Position numbers and translations under genes: made by a program
In this document: positions 15,161-23,325 of the stretch, in pieces
Position numbering within the stretch: position 1 is the first letter of the stretch
How the letters are laid out: each line of letters starts with the position of its first letter
From: Flavobacteriales bacterium
GTDB taxonomy: Bacteria > Bacteroidota > Bacteroidia > Flavobacteriales_F > PHOS-HE28
Length of the DNA stretch: 44,771 nucleotides
Assembly: GCA_016788485.1 (NCBI GenBank)
Contig: JAEUSV010000052.1
Span: 1-44,771 of the forward strand
Reading direction: 5' to 3'
The notes under the pieces: model-generated
Told to the model about the DNA's origin: nothing
The model's database searches: none
Seen by the model: the letters and a program-made list of their open reading frames with translations, nothing else

Positions 15161-17089
15161 ATGAAGCGACCTTTCCTCCGACTTGCCGGCGCCCTCACCC
15201 TGGCGCTGCTCCTGGGCGGCGACGCCCTCGCCCAGCGCAGCTGCGCAGCGATGGACGTGCTGGACCAGCAGATCGCCAGCGATCCGCAGCGCGCCCTGCG
15301 CCTGCAGCAGATCGAGCAGTTCACGCAGCAGTACGCCGTGCAGAGCCCCGATGGCAGCGCGCGCGCCGTGGTCACCATCCCCGTGGTCTTCCACGTGGTG
15401 TACCGCACCGCCGCCGAGAACATCAGCGATGCGCAGATCCAGGCGCAGGTGGCGCAGCTCAACGCCGACTTCGCCCGCCTGAACAGCGATGCCGGCAATA
15501 CGCCCTCGGCGTTCACCGGGGTGGCGGCCAACACGCAGATCCAGTTCTGCCTGGCCCAGCGCGACCCCAACGGCAACGCCACCAACGGCATCGTGCGCAA
15601 GAGCACCACGGTGACCAGCTGGAGCACCAACGATGCCGTGAAGTACACCGCCCAGGGCGGTGACAACGCCTGGCCCGCCAGCAGCTACCTCAACATCTGG
15701 AGCTGCAACCTGGGCAGCGGTCTGCTCGGCTACGCCCAGTTCCCGGGCGGCACCGCCGCCACCGACGGTGTGGTGCTTCTGTACAGCTCCATCGGCAGCC
15801 TCAGCGCGCCGGGCACCTCGGCCCCCTACAACTACGGCCGCACCGCCACCCACGAGGTGGGCCACTGGCTCAACCTGCGCCACATCTGGGGCGATGCCAC
15901 CTGCGGCAGCGACCTGGTGAACGACACGCCCACGCACAACACCGCCAACTACGGCTGCCCCACCTACCCGCACCTCAGCACCTGCTCCGGCGCTCCGGTG
16001 GAGATGACCATGAACTACATGGACTACACCGATGACGGCTGCATGAACATGTTCTCCGCCGGCCAGAGCACGCGCATGAACGCGCTCTTCGCCACCGGTG
16101 GCGCCCGCGTGGGCCTCACCACCTCGCTGGGCTGCACCCCGCCCACGCCCGGATCCTGCGGCACGCCCACCGGCCTGGCCGCCAGCGGCATCACCACCAG
16201 CGGGGCCACCCTGAGCTGGGCCGGCGTGAGCGGCGCCACCAGCTACAACCTGCAGTACAAGCTGAGCACGGCCACCACGTGGACCACCCTGAACACCGCC
16301 TCCACCAGCGCCGCCCTCACGGGCCTTGCGGCGGGCACCGCCTACAACGCCCAGGTGCAGGCCGTGTGCAGCGGAGGCAGCTCCACCTACGCCAGCCCCA
16401 TCACCTTCACCACCACCTCCACCAGCACGGGCTGCACCGACACCTACGAGAGCAACAACAGCAGCGGCACGGCCAAGACCATCGCGGTGAACACGAACAT
16501 CCAGGCGCTGATCGGCACCAGCACCGACGTGGACTGGTTCAAGTTCACCAATACCAGCGCTGCACCGAAGATCAAGGTGACGCTGACCAACCTGCCCTTC
16601 GACTACGACATGCGCCTGTACCGCGGTACGAGCACCCTGCTCGGCACCTCGCAGAACGGCGGCACCACCAGCGAGCAGCTCATCAGCAACACCACCACGG
16701 TGACCACCTACTACGTGCGTGTGTACGGTTACGGTGGCGCCTTCAGCACCACCCAGTGCTACACTCTGCGCGCCAGCACCCAGAGCGCCAACTGGCGTGA
16801 GATGGGCGTGCCCGAGGAGGTGATCGAGCCCGCCGGCGGCCTGCTCAACCTCTTCCCGAACCCCGCGGCCGACAAGGTCACGGCCGAGTACATGGCCGGC
16901 GCGGAGGGCATCGTGAACATCGACGTGGTCGACCTCACCGGCCGCGTGGTGGTGCAGCGCCAGCAGACCGTGGCCGCCGGTCCGAACCTGTTCGGCGTGG
17001 GGCTCAACGGCATGCCCTCGGGCATGTACCTGCTGCGCATCACCGAGGGCGACCAGCAGAGCCTGCTGCGCTTCATGGTGCAGCAGTGA
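15161..17089 (+). CDS. Secreted M43-type zinc metalloprotease with FN3, PPC and T9SS sorting domains
   Basis: 642-residue extracellular protease. Signal peptide MKRPFLRLAGALTLALLLGGDALA. The catalytic domain (about 60-320) has HEVGHWLNLRH (His231, Glu232, His235, His241; HExxHxxxxxH) and a Met-turn MNYMDYTDD, the pattern of pappalysin-type (M43) metzincins. Then come a fibronectin type III domain (about 330-425), a bacterial pre-peptidase C-terminal domain (about 430-545, DTYESNNSSGTA...VDWFKF), and a C-terminal type IX sorting domain (about 560-642: LLNLFPNPAADKV, LTGRVV, GMYLLRI). It should be secreted through the T9SS and anchored or released at the cell surface. Single-gene unit between two hairpin terminators. 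Confidence 0.92.
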   Translation: MKRPFLRLAGALTLALLLGGDALAQRSCAAMDVLDQQIASDPQRALRLQQIEQFTQQYAVQSPDGSARAVVTIPVVFHVVYRTAAENISDAQIQAQVAQLNADFARLNSDAGNTPSAFTGVAANTQIQFCLAQRDPNGNATNGIVRKSTTVTSWSTNDAVKYTAQGGDNAWPASSYLNIWSCNLGSGLLGYAQFPGGTAATDGVVLLYSSIGSLSAPGTSAPYNYGRTATHEVGHWLNLRHIWGDATCGSDLVNDTPTHNTANYGCPTYPHLSTCSGAPVEMTMNYMDYTDDGCMNMFSAGQSTRMNALFATGGARVGLTTSLGCTPPTPGSCGTPTGLAASGITTSGATLSWAGVSGATSYNLQYKLSTATTWTTLNTASTSAALTGLAAGTAYNAQVQAVCSGGSSTYASPITFTTTSTSTGCTDTYESNNSSGTAKTIAVNTNIQALIGTSTDVDWFKFTNTSAAPKIKVTLTNLPFDYDMRLYRGTSTLLGTSQNGGTTSEQLISNTTTVTTYYVRVYGYGGAFSTTQCYTLRASTQSANWREMGVPEEVIEPAGGLLNLFPNPAADKVTAEYMAGAEGIVNIDVVDLTGRVVVQRQQTVAAGPNLFGVGLNGMPSGMYLLRITEGDQQSLLRFMVQQ

Positions 17090-17110
17090 ACCACCTTCCG
17101 ACGCATTCCG

Positions 17111-17137
17111 AAAGGGCCTGCCACGTGCAGGCCCTTT
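17111..17137 (+). terminator. Perfect 11-bp hairpin terminator
   Basis: AAAGGGCCTGC and GCAGGCCCTTT around CACGT, followed by CATTTTCCC; 21 bp after the metalloprotease stop. Confidence 0.8.
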
Positions 17138-17205
17138 CATTTTCCCGCCCTGTGCCTGCCCTGTCAAATTGTCCCCACCTTCGCCGCGGCATTGAAGTTG
17201 ACCCC

Positions 17206-17877
17206 ATGCGCAGCATCTTCGGAAAAGCACGAAAACCCATGTCGGACCGCCATGAAGCCGCCTCCGGGACCGAGGCCGCTGCCAATTCTGCCGCGCACCA
17301 ACTGCCAACCGACGCCGCCGATGAGGCGATGAAGGACCCGCTGACCGTGGCCTCCGAGGCCGCCGCCGAGCACGTGATGCGCGATGCCGAGGCCAATGGC
17401 CGCGAGGACGTGTCCGCCCTGCAGGCCGAGCTCGACGCCGCCAGGGCTGAGGCCGCGGACTTCAAGGACAAGTGGCTGCGCCTCAATGCGGAGTTCGACA
17501 ACTTCCGCAAGCGCAACGCAAAGGAGCGCGTGGACCTGATCCAGTTCGCAGGCGAGAACGTGCTGCGCAACGTGCTGCCCGTGCTCGACGACATGGAGCG
17601 CGCCATCGCCAACAACGCCCGCACCGAGGACCTCGCCGCCGTGAAGGAGGGCTTCCACCTGATCCACAGCAAGCTGCTGCACATCCTCGGCGCCCAGGGC
17701 GTGAAGCCCATGGGCGACATCAAGGGCCAGCTCTTCGATGTGGACCGCCACGAGGCCATCACCAAGGCTCCCGCGCCCGATGCAGCGCTCCAGGGCAAGG
17801 TGCTCGACGTGGTGGAGAACGGCTACACCCTGCACGAGAAAGTGATCCGCTACGCCAAGGTGGTGGTGGGCGAATGA
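17206..17877 (+). CDS. grpE: Nucleotide exchange factor GrpE
   Basis: Releases ADP from DnaK in the Hsp70 cycle. 223 residues from ATG 17206; an in-frame ATG at 17239 gives 212 residues and is equally possible since the first 60 residues are a poorly conserved acidic/alanine-rich region. Residues about 75-105 form the long coiled coil ([32 protein letters not shown]), then the four-helix and beta-wing domain with [21 protein letters not shown] and the C-terminal [16 protein letters not shown]. It ends 13 bp before dnaJ. A CACCTTCG sequence (17176-17183), one base from the local -7 pattern, lies upstream. Confidence 0.95.
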   Translation: MRSIFGKARKPMSDRHEAASGTEAAANSAAHQLPTDAADEAMKDPLTVASEAAAEHVMRDAEANGREDVSALQAELDAARAEAADFKDKWLRLNAEFDNFRKRNAKERVDLIQFAGENVLRNVLPVLDDMERAIANNARTEDLAAVKEGFHLIHSKLLHILGAQGVKPMGDIKGQLFDVDRHEAITKAPAPDAALQGKVLDVVENGYTLHEKVIRYAKVVVGE

Positions 17878-17890
17878 TGCGACACGCCCG

Positions 17891-19021
17891 ATGAGCAAGC
17901 AGGACCCCTACAGTGTGCTCGGTGTCGACCGCAACGCCAGCGCGGACGACATCAAGAAGGCCTACCGGAAGCTCGCGATCAAGTACCACCCGGACAAGAA
18001 CCCCGGCGACAAGGCCGCCGAGGAGAAGTTCAAGGAGGCGGCGAGCGCCTACGAGATCCTCAGCGACCCCGAGAAGAAGGCGCGCTACGACCGCTTCGGC
18101 CACGCCGGCCCCGGCATGGGCGGTGGCGGTGGCTTCCAAGGCGGTGGCATGAACATGGAGGACATCTTCTCCCAGTTCGGCGACATCTTCGGCGAGGCCT
18201 TCGGGGGCGGTGCGTTCGGTGGCTTCGGCGGTGGCCGCGGCGGCCGGCGCGTGGTGAAGGGCAGCAACTTGCGGGTGCGCCTGAAGCTGACGCTGGAGGA
18301 GATCGCCACCGGTGTGGAGAAGCAGTTGAAGCTGCAGAAGCTCGTGCGGGCCAAGGGCACCGAATACGGCACCTGCTCCACCTGCAAGGGACACGGCCAG
18401 GTGACCCGCGTGCAGAGCACCTTCCTCGGCGCCATGCAAACGGTGACCACCTGCCCCGCCTGCGGCGGCATGGGCCAGACCGTGAGCAAGCGCGGTGCCG
18501 GCAGCGATGAGCACGGTCTCACCCGCGAAGAGCAGGTGGTGAACGTGAAGATCCCCGCCGGCGTGGAGGAGGGCATGCAGCTCAACCTCAGCGGCCTCGG
18601 CAACGACGCGCCCGCCGGTGGCGTGCCTGGCGACCTGCTCGTGGTGATCGAGGAGGAGGACCACGCCGAGCTCAAGCGCGACGGCCAGCACCTGCACTAC
18701 GAGGCCTTCGTGAGCGTGATCGACGCCGCCCTGGGCACCAGCATCGAAGTGCCCCTGGTGAACGGCAAGGCCCGCGTGAAGATCGAGCCCGGCACACAGA
18801 GCAACCACACCCTGCGCCTCAAGGGCAAGGGCCTGCCCAGCGTGAACCACCACGGCCACGGCGACCTGTTCGTGCACGTGGCCGTGTGGACACCCACCGA
18901 CCTCAGCAAGGAGGAGAAGGCCGCTCTGGAGAAGCTGCGCACCAGCCCCGGCTTCCAGCCCAAGCCCACCAACAAGGACAAGGGCTTCTTCGAGCGCGTG
19001 AAGGAGATGTTCGGCAGCTGA
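17891..19021 (+). CDS. dnaJ: Chaperone DnaJ with only one of two zinc sites
   Basis: Hsp40 co-chaperone that stimulates DnaK and binds unfolded clients. 376 residues: J-domain 1-70 with HPD at 33-35, Gly/Phe-rich region (about 76-118), then the substrate-binding C-terminal barrels. DnaJ normally carries four CxxCxGxG repeats; here only two remain, CSTCKGHG (Cys162, Cys165) and CPACGGMG (Cys188, Cys191). The places of repeats 1 ([12 protein letters not shown]) and 4 ([11 protein letters not shown]) have no cysteine. Repeats 1 and 4 build zinc site I and repeats 2 and 3 build site II, so exactly site I is lost. The reading frame is otherwise complete. Operon with grpE. Confidence 0.95.
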   Translation: MSKQDPYSVLGVDRNASADDIKKAYRKLAIKYHPDKNPGDKAAEEKFKEAASAYEILSDPEKKARYDRFGHAGPGMGGGGGFQGGGMNMEDIFSQFGDIFGEAFGGGAFGGFGGGRGGRRVVKGSNLRVRLKLTLEEIATGVEKQLKLQKLVRAKGTEYGTCSTCKGHGQVTRVQSTFLGAMQTVTTCPACGGMGQTVSKRGAGSDEHGLTREEQVVNVKIPAGVEEGMQLNLSGLGNDAPAGGVPGDLLVVIEEEDHAELKRDGQHLHYEAFVSVIDAALGTSIEVPLVNGKARVKIEPGTQSNHTLRLKGKGLPSVNHHGHGDLFVHVAVWTPTDLSKEEKAALEKLRTSPGFQPKPTNKDKGFFERVKEMFGS

Positions 19022-19044
19022 GCGCAACAGCCGCCCTTCCCCCT

Positions 19045-19052
19045 TTCCTTCG
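19045..19052 (+). promoter_or_regulatory. Weak -7 box TTCCTTCG before the adenine deaminase gene
   Basis: One base from TAnnTTCG, 5 bases before ATG 19058, in the same near-leaderless position as stronger boxes in this window. Confidence 0.35.
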
Positions 19053-19057
19053 CGGGC

Positions 19058-20674
19058 ATGACATCGTTCAGTCTGCGCACCAACCTGGTGGACATCGCCG
19101 GTCGTGAGGTCCGGGCGGTCGAGCTCCTCGTGGAGAACGGCCGGATCACGGCCATCAAACCCTTCGAAGGTCCGGTGGAGGGATACCTGATCCCCGGTTT
19201 CGTCGACGCCCACGTGCACGTGGAGAGCAGCATGCTGCTGCCCAGCGAATTCGCGCGACTGGCGGTGACCCACGGCACCGTGGCCACCGTGAGCGACCCG
19301 CACGAGATCGCCAATGTGCTCGGCGCCGAGGGCGTGGACTTCATGATCACCAATGGGCGCCAGGTGCCCTTCCACTTCTTCTTCGGCGCCCCCAGCTGCG
19401 TGCCCGCCACCGCCTTCGAGACCGCGGGCGCCGCGCTCGACAGCGAAGCCGTGGGGCGCCTGCTCGAACGGCCCGAGGTGCGCTACCTGAGCGAGATGAT
19501 GAACTTCCCCGGCGTGCTGCACGGCGATGCCGAGGTGATGCGGAAGATCGCGCACGCCCACCGCCTGGGGAAACCGGTGGACGGCCATGCCCCCGGCCTG
19601 CGCGGCGCCGACGTGGTGCGCTATGCCGCCGCCGGCATCACCACCGACCACGAGTGCTTCACCCTCGAGGAGGCCCTCGACAAGCTCGCCGCCGGCATGT
19701 GGGTGCAGATCCGCGAAGGCAGCGCCGCCAAGAACTTCGAGGCCCTGTGGCCCCTGCTGAACGCCCACCCGCACCGGGTGATGCTCTGCAGCGACGACAA
19801 GCACCCCGACGGGCTGGTGGAAGGCCATATCAATGACCTGTGCCGCCGCGCGGTGGCCCTCGGCGTGGACGTGTTCAACGTGCTCCTGGCCGCGTGCATC
19901 AACCCGCGCGACCATTACACCCTGCCCATCGGCCGCCTGCGGGTGGGCGACCCGGCCGACATGGTGCTGCTCGACGACCTCGTGGACTTCCGTGCTGTGC
20001 GTACCTGGATCGGGGGCCGCCTGGTGGCCGAGCACGGCGAGACCCTCATCCCCCGCGTGCACGATGCCACGCCGAACCGTTTCCGGTGCAGCCCCGTGCG
20101 TCCGACCGACCTGCGCGTGCCTTCCACCGGACCCGAGCGCACCGTGATCGGCGCCCTCGATGGCCAGCTCATCACCAACCGCCTGCGCATGCCCGAGCAC
20201 GCGGTCGATGGGGCCAGCATGAGCGACACGGCCCGCGACGTACTGAAGCTCGTGGTGGTCGACCGCTACACCGACCGCCACAAGGCGGTGGCCTGGGTGC
20301 ACGGCTTCGGCCTGAAGCACGGCGCCATCGCCGGCAGCGTGGCGCACGACAGCCACAACATCGTGGCCGTGGGCTGCACCGACGAGGACCTGTGCGAGGC
20401 CATCAACGCCGTGATCGCGCACCAGGGCGGGGTGAGCGTGGCCCACGGCGGGACCCACAGGGTGCTCCCCCTGCCCGTGGCCGGGCTCATGAGCGATGCC
20501 GACGCCTATACCGTCGCCGATGCCTACAGCGCCCTGGACCGCGAGGCCAAGGCCCTCGGCAGCACCCTCTCCGCACCCTTCATGACCCTGAGCTTCATGG
20601 CCCTGCTGGTGATCCCGCACCTGAAGCTCAGCGACCGCGGGCTCTTCGACGTGGACAGCTTCAGCTTCGCCTGA
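19058..20674 (+). CDS. ade: Adenine deaminase
   Basis: Amidohydrolase-superfamily enzyme converting adenine to hypoxanthine and ammonia in purine salvage. 538 residues, within the usual AdeC range. Metal-binding start GFVDAHVHVESSM (near residue 47) matches the family hallmark, with VSDPHEIANV, GHAPG, TTDHE and CSDDKHPDGL carrying the other metal and base-recognition residues. The C-terminal third (AWVHGFGLKHGAIAGSVAHDSHNIVAVG) is the characteristic AdeC domain. The start ATG 19058 leaves 36 bp from dnaJ. No purine transporter is adjacent. Confidence 0.93.
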   Translation: MTSFSLRTNLVDIAGREVRAVELLVENGRITAIKPFEGPVEGYLIPGFVDAHVHVESSMLLPSEFARLAVTHGTVATVSDPHEIANVLGAEGVDFMITNGRQVPFHFFFGAPSCVPATAFETAGAALDSEAVGRLLERPEVRYLSEMMNFPGVLHGDAEVMRKIAHAHRLGKPVDGHAPGLRGADVVRYAAAGITTDHECFTLEEALDKLAAGMWVQIREGSAAKNFEALWPLLNAHPHRVMLCSDDKHPDGLVEGHINDLCRRAVALGVDVFNVLLAACINPRDHYTLPIGRLRVGDPADMVLLDDLVDFRAVRTWIGGRLVAEHGETLIPRVHDATPNRFRCSPVRPTDLRVPSTGPERTVIGALDGQLITNRLRMPEHAVDGASMSDTARDVLKLVVVDRYTDRHKAVAWVHGFGLKHGAIAGSVAHDSHNIVAVGCTDEDLCEAINAVIAHQGGVSVAHGGTHRVLPLPVAGLMSDADAYTVADAYSALDREAKALGSTLSAPFMTLSFMALLVIPHLKLSDRGLFDVDSFSFA

Positions 20675-20691
20675 GGGGGCGGACCCGGGGC

Positions 20692-20699
20692 TACCTTCG
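20692..20699 (+). promoter_or_regulatory. -7 box TACCTTCG before the desaturase gene
   Basis: Matches the local TAnnTTCG form and lies 8 bases before ATG 20708. Confidence 0.55.
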
Positions 20700-20707
20700 C
20701 CGCGCTC

Positions 20708-21436
20708 ATGGCCATCCTCCTGTTCTTCCTGGCGCACTGGTACCTCAGCCTCTTCGTGCAGACCTTCTTCCTGCACCGGTACGCGGCCCACCAGCTCTTC
20801 ACCATGAGCCCCTTCTGGGAGCGCTTCTTCTACCTGCTCACCTATGTGGGCCAGGGCAGCAGCTACCTGAGCGCCTACGGCTACGGGCTGATGCACCGCA
20901 TGCACCACGCCTACGCCGACACCGACAAGGACCCCCATTCCCCCGCTTTCGACCACAGTGTATGGCGGATGATGTGGCGCACCAAGCTCCTCTACTCCGA
21001 CATCGTGGACCGAAAGGCCACCATCGAACCCCGCTTCACCAAGGGACTGCCCGATTGGAGGGCCCTGGACCTGTGGGGAAGCAGCGCCACCAGCCGCCTC
21101 CTGTGGGCGGGTCTGTACACCGCCTTCTACGCCGTGTACGCCACGCATTGGTGGCAGTACCTGCTGCTGCCCGTGCACTACGTGATGGGGCCGTTGCACG
21201 GGGCCATCATCAACTGGTACGCCCACAAGTACGGCTACCGCAATTACGCCGTGAACGACACCAGCCGTAACCTGTGGCCGATCGAGCTGGTGGTGATGGG
21301 CGAAGGCCTGCACAACAACCACCACGCCCACAGCGGCCGGGCCAACTTCGCGGCCAAGTGGTGGGAATTCGACCCCACCTGGCCGATCATCAAGGGGCTC
21401 CATGCCCTGGGGGTGATCCGCCTCGTTCGCGCTTGA
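20708..21436 (+). CDS. Acyl-CoA/fatty acid desaturase family membrane protein
   Basis: 242-residue membrane di-iron enzyme that probably introduces a double bond into acyl chains. The three histidine boxes of the desaturase family are present: HRYAAH (residues ~23-28), HRMHH (~63-67) and HNNHH (~203-207), plus an extra His in NWYAHKYG. Four hydrophobic segments lie between them (start MAILLFFLAHWYLSLFVQTFF, the LLTYVGQGSS region, LLWAGLYTAFYAVYA, and YLLLPVHYVMGPLHGAI). The protein is shorter than typical stearoyl-CoA desaturases (~300 or more), lacking an N-terminal extension. Likely role is membrane fluidity control. Confidence 0.88.
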   Translation: MAILLFFLAHWYLSLFVQTFFLHRYAAHQLFTMSPFWERFFYLLTYVGQGSSYLSAYGYGLMHRMHHAYADTDKDPHSPAFDHSVWRMMWRTKLLYSDIVDRKATIEPRFTKGLPDWRALDLWGSSATSRLLWAGLYTAFYAVYATHWWQYLLLPVHYVMGPLHGAIINWYAHKYGYRNYAVNDTSRNLWPIELVVMGEGLHNNHHAHSGRANFAAKWWEFDPTWPIIKGLHALGVIRLVRA

Positions 21437-21448
21437 ACCGGTTCCGGT

Positions 21449-21456
21449 TACCTTGG
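21449..21456 (+). promoter_or_regulatory. -7-like box TACCTTGG with near-leaderless spacing
   Basis: One base from TAnnTTyG, followed by GAGC and ATG 21461. Confidence 0.45.
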
Positions 21457-21460
21457 GAGC

Positions 21461-21922
21461 ATGAAGTGGGTTGAACGCGCGGCATGGGCTGCGGCCATCG
21501 TCGGGCTGTCCATGCGGTTCGCCGGCCTGCCTGGTGCAGGCGTCCTGGTCGTACTGGGCTTTTCCACGGCGGCGGTCGTCTACTTTCCGCTCGGCTGGCT
21601 CTCGCTCGGTGGCCCTGCCGGCGGTCGGGAGCTGGTACCCCTCAGCCTCATCACGGGCCTGGTGCTGAGCCTGCTCTGCGTGGGCATGCTGTTCACCATC
21701 CAGCACTGGCCCGGGGCCGACTTCAGCCTGCTGATGGGCCTCTTGGGCGCCGTGGTGCTCACCGTTACGATCATCACCCTGCACGTGCGCAAGCAGGCCA
21801 CCGAGGCCTACCTCAACGGCCTGCGGTACCGCGTGCTGCTCATCGGCCTGGCAGGTCTGCTCACCTACCTGCTGGCGGACCACCTGCCGGCCATCGGCCA
21901 AGCCGCGGCATCGGCCCACTGA
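21461..21922 (+). CDS. Small four-helix membrane protein, unknown function
   Basis: 153-residue integral membrane protein with hydrophobic segments at about 8-27, 30-48, 64-82, 90-108 and 125-143. The motif FTIQHWPGADFSLLMG, a short Trp-Pro-Gly loop between two helices, resembles the loop of GldL-like and other Bacteroidota gliding/T9SS-associated membrane proteins, but length and remainder do not match GldL. No enzymatic motif. The start at 21461 is favoured by a promoter-like box 4 bases upstream. Downstream, 21954-21972 holds only a weak 5-bp hairpin. Confidence 0.7.
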   Translation: MKWVERAAWAAAIVGLSMRFAGLPGAGVLVVLGFSTAAVVYFPLGWLSLGGPAGGRELVPLSLITGLVLSLLCVGMLFTIQHWPGADFSLLMGLLGAVVLTVTIITLHVRKQATEAYLNGLRYRVLLIGLAGLLTYLLADHLPAIGQAAASAH

Positions 21923-22040
21923 GCCCCACCTTGCACGTGTTCCCCATTGCCCGGCCGTGAAGCGCCCGGCCTTTCATTTCCTCGTCCTTCAGCCCGATCC
22001 GCGGTGCCCTTGCCGGCCTCACACGCGGATCACCAACACC

Positions 22041-22165
22041 GGACATCCCGATGGAACCATCCGCTGGACATTGTTCACAACATCAACGATACACCCGTAC
22101 GCTCAACGAATTGAGCACCAGTCCTTTGTTGCGGACATTCAGGATGGACATTCATGCGGACATTC
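22041..22165 (+). promoter_or_regulatory. Repeated GGACATTC boxes and a palindrome before the second Fic gene
   Basis: GGACAT boxes start at 22041, 22066, 22133, 22146 and 22158; the last three read GGACATTC at 12-13 bp spacing and overlap the start codon at 22154. Between them lies GCTCAA-CGAA-TTGAGC (22101-22116), a perfect 6-bp inverted repeat. Helically phased boxes over a start suggest operator sites, possibly for autoregulation. No gene is seen in 21923-22153. Confidence 0.4.
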
Positions 22166-23284
22166 GAACAGCAACAACCGTGGTTGAACTTCCGGCTTGA
22201 CCTGCGGAAAGTACCCGCTTCCGTGTGGCTGTTGCTGGGCCGTGCATCGGCCTTGTGCGAACGACTCGCGAACAGCCCGATGCCGCCGCGCGAGGCTTCG
22301 ACCATCGACCTGCGCCTGCTCGGCGAAGGGGTGCTGGCCAGTGCCGCCATGGAGGGCAACACGCTGCGTGCCGAGCAGGTGACCGCCCTGCTCCGGGGCA
22401 CGCTGGACCTCCCCCCTGCGCAACAGTACCTGAAGGCCGAAGTGGAGAACCTGGCGAAGGCCGTGCGCTGGACCGAGGACCGGGTGCGCTCAGGGGACCT
22501 TGCGCTCACCCCTTGGACCATCCAGCTGTTCAACGCGCAGGTGCTGAAGGGGCTGCCCTGGGACGAGGAGGTCCGCCCGGGTGAATGGCGCACCGGCGTT
22601 TCCGGTCCCCGGGCCACCGGCGGCGCGCCTGCGGAGGACCTCGACCTGCTGATGGAGCGCCTGTGCGACTGGCTTTCCGGTCCGGTGTTCGACCCGGAAC
22701 CCGAGGAGGAGCGGCTGCCCCTGGCCCTGGTGAAGGCCGCCATGGCCCACCTGTACCTCCTGTGGCTGGCCCCTTTCGGCGAGGGCAATGGACGCACCGC
22801 GCGCTGCGTGGAGCACCAGGTCCTGCTGTCGGCCGGCGTGCCTCCCCGCGCCGCCCTCCTGCCCACCATCGGCCTCGACCGCATCCGCAGCGCCTATTTC
22901 AAGTTGCCCGGCCAATGCGCCCGCACCAACGACCCGCTCCCCTTCCTGGGCAGCTGGGTGCGCGCCTTCGTCGACGAGCTCGCGCTGGTGTGGGAGGCCG
23001 TGGAGGCCGCACAGCGCAACGCTGCATGGACCACGCACCTGGAGGCCAGCTTCGCCCACGGCAGTTCCCGCCACGCCACGCGCCAGCGCCAGCTCCTGCA
23101 TGACCTGCTGGCCGCACCGGGTCCCGTGATGCCAGGGCGCATCCCCGGCCTCAGCACCGCCCTGGCCCAGCTGTACGCCCCCCTGCACCCCAAGACGCTC
23201 CAACGCGACCTGGAGGCACTGGCGGCCAAGGGCTTCCTGGAACGGACCGAAAAGGGGGTGCGGGCGCTGGCCATCGATCGCTGA
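22154..23284 (+). CDS. Fic family protein lacking the catalytic histidine
   Basis: 376-residue Fic protein with the architecture of class II enzymes: an N-terminal helical domain with inhibitory motif SAAMEGN (Ser63, Glu67, Gly68), the Fic core, and a C-terminal winged-helix domain (about 305-376; LQRDLEALAAKGFLER). The Fic motif HPFxEGNGRxxR reads APFGEGNGRTAR (residues 206-217): the acidic residue and the anion-binding GNGR are kept but the catalytic His is Ala206. A separate His (His199) lies seven residues before. The winged helix suggests DNA binding and transcriptional autoregulation, which fits the phased boxes upstream. Sequence similarity to the Fic at 2526 is limited to the core. 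AMP transfer is unlikely in the classical way. Confidence 0.88.
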   Translation: MRTFEQQQPWLNFRLDLRKVPASVWLLLGRASALCERLANSPMPPREASTIDLRLLGEGVLASAAMEGNTLRAEQVTALLRGTLDLPPAQQYLKAEVENLAKAVRWTEDRVRSGDLALTPWTIQLFNAQVLKGLPWDEEVRPGEWRTGVSGPRATGGAPAEDLDLLMERLCDWLSGPVFDPEPEEERLPLALVKAAMAHLYLLWLAPFGEGNGRTARCVEHQVLLSAGVPPRAALLPTIGLDRIRSAYFKLPGQCARTNDPLPFLGSWVRAFVDELALVWEAVEAAQRNAAWTTHLEASFAHGSSRHATRQRQLLHDLLAAPGPVMPGRIPGLSTALAQLYAPLHPKTLQRDLEALAAKGFLERTEKGVRALAIDR

Positions 23285-23325
23285 GTTGGCCCGGAATGGT
23301 ATCCTTGTGGACCCACACCGGTCCA

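Noticed and set aside
17759..21919. Very long open frame on the minus strand (about 1386 codons)
   Set aside because: It is antisense to dnaJ, adenine deaminase, the desaturase and the small membrane gene, all with clear motifs. Long stop-free antisense frames are expected in such high-GC DNA, and its translation is low-complexity His/Gly/Val/Leu.
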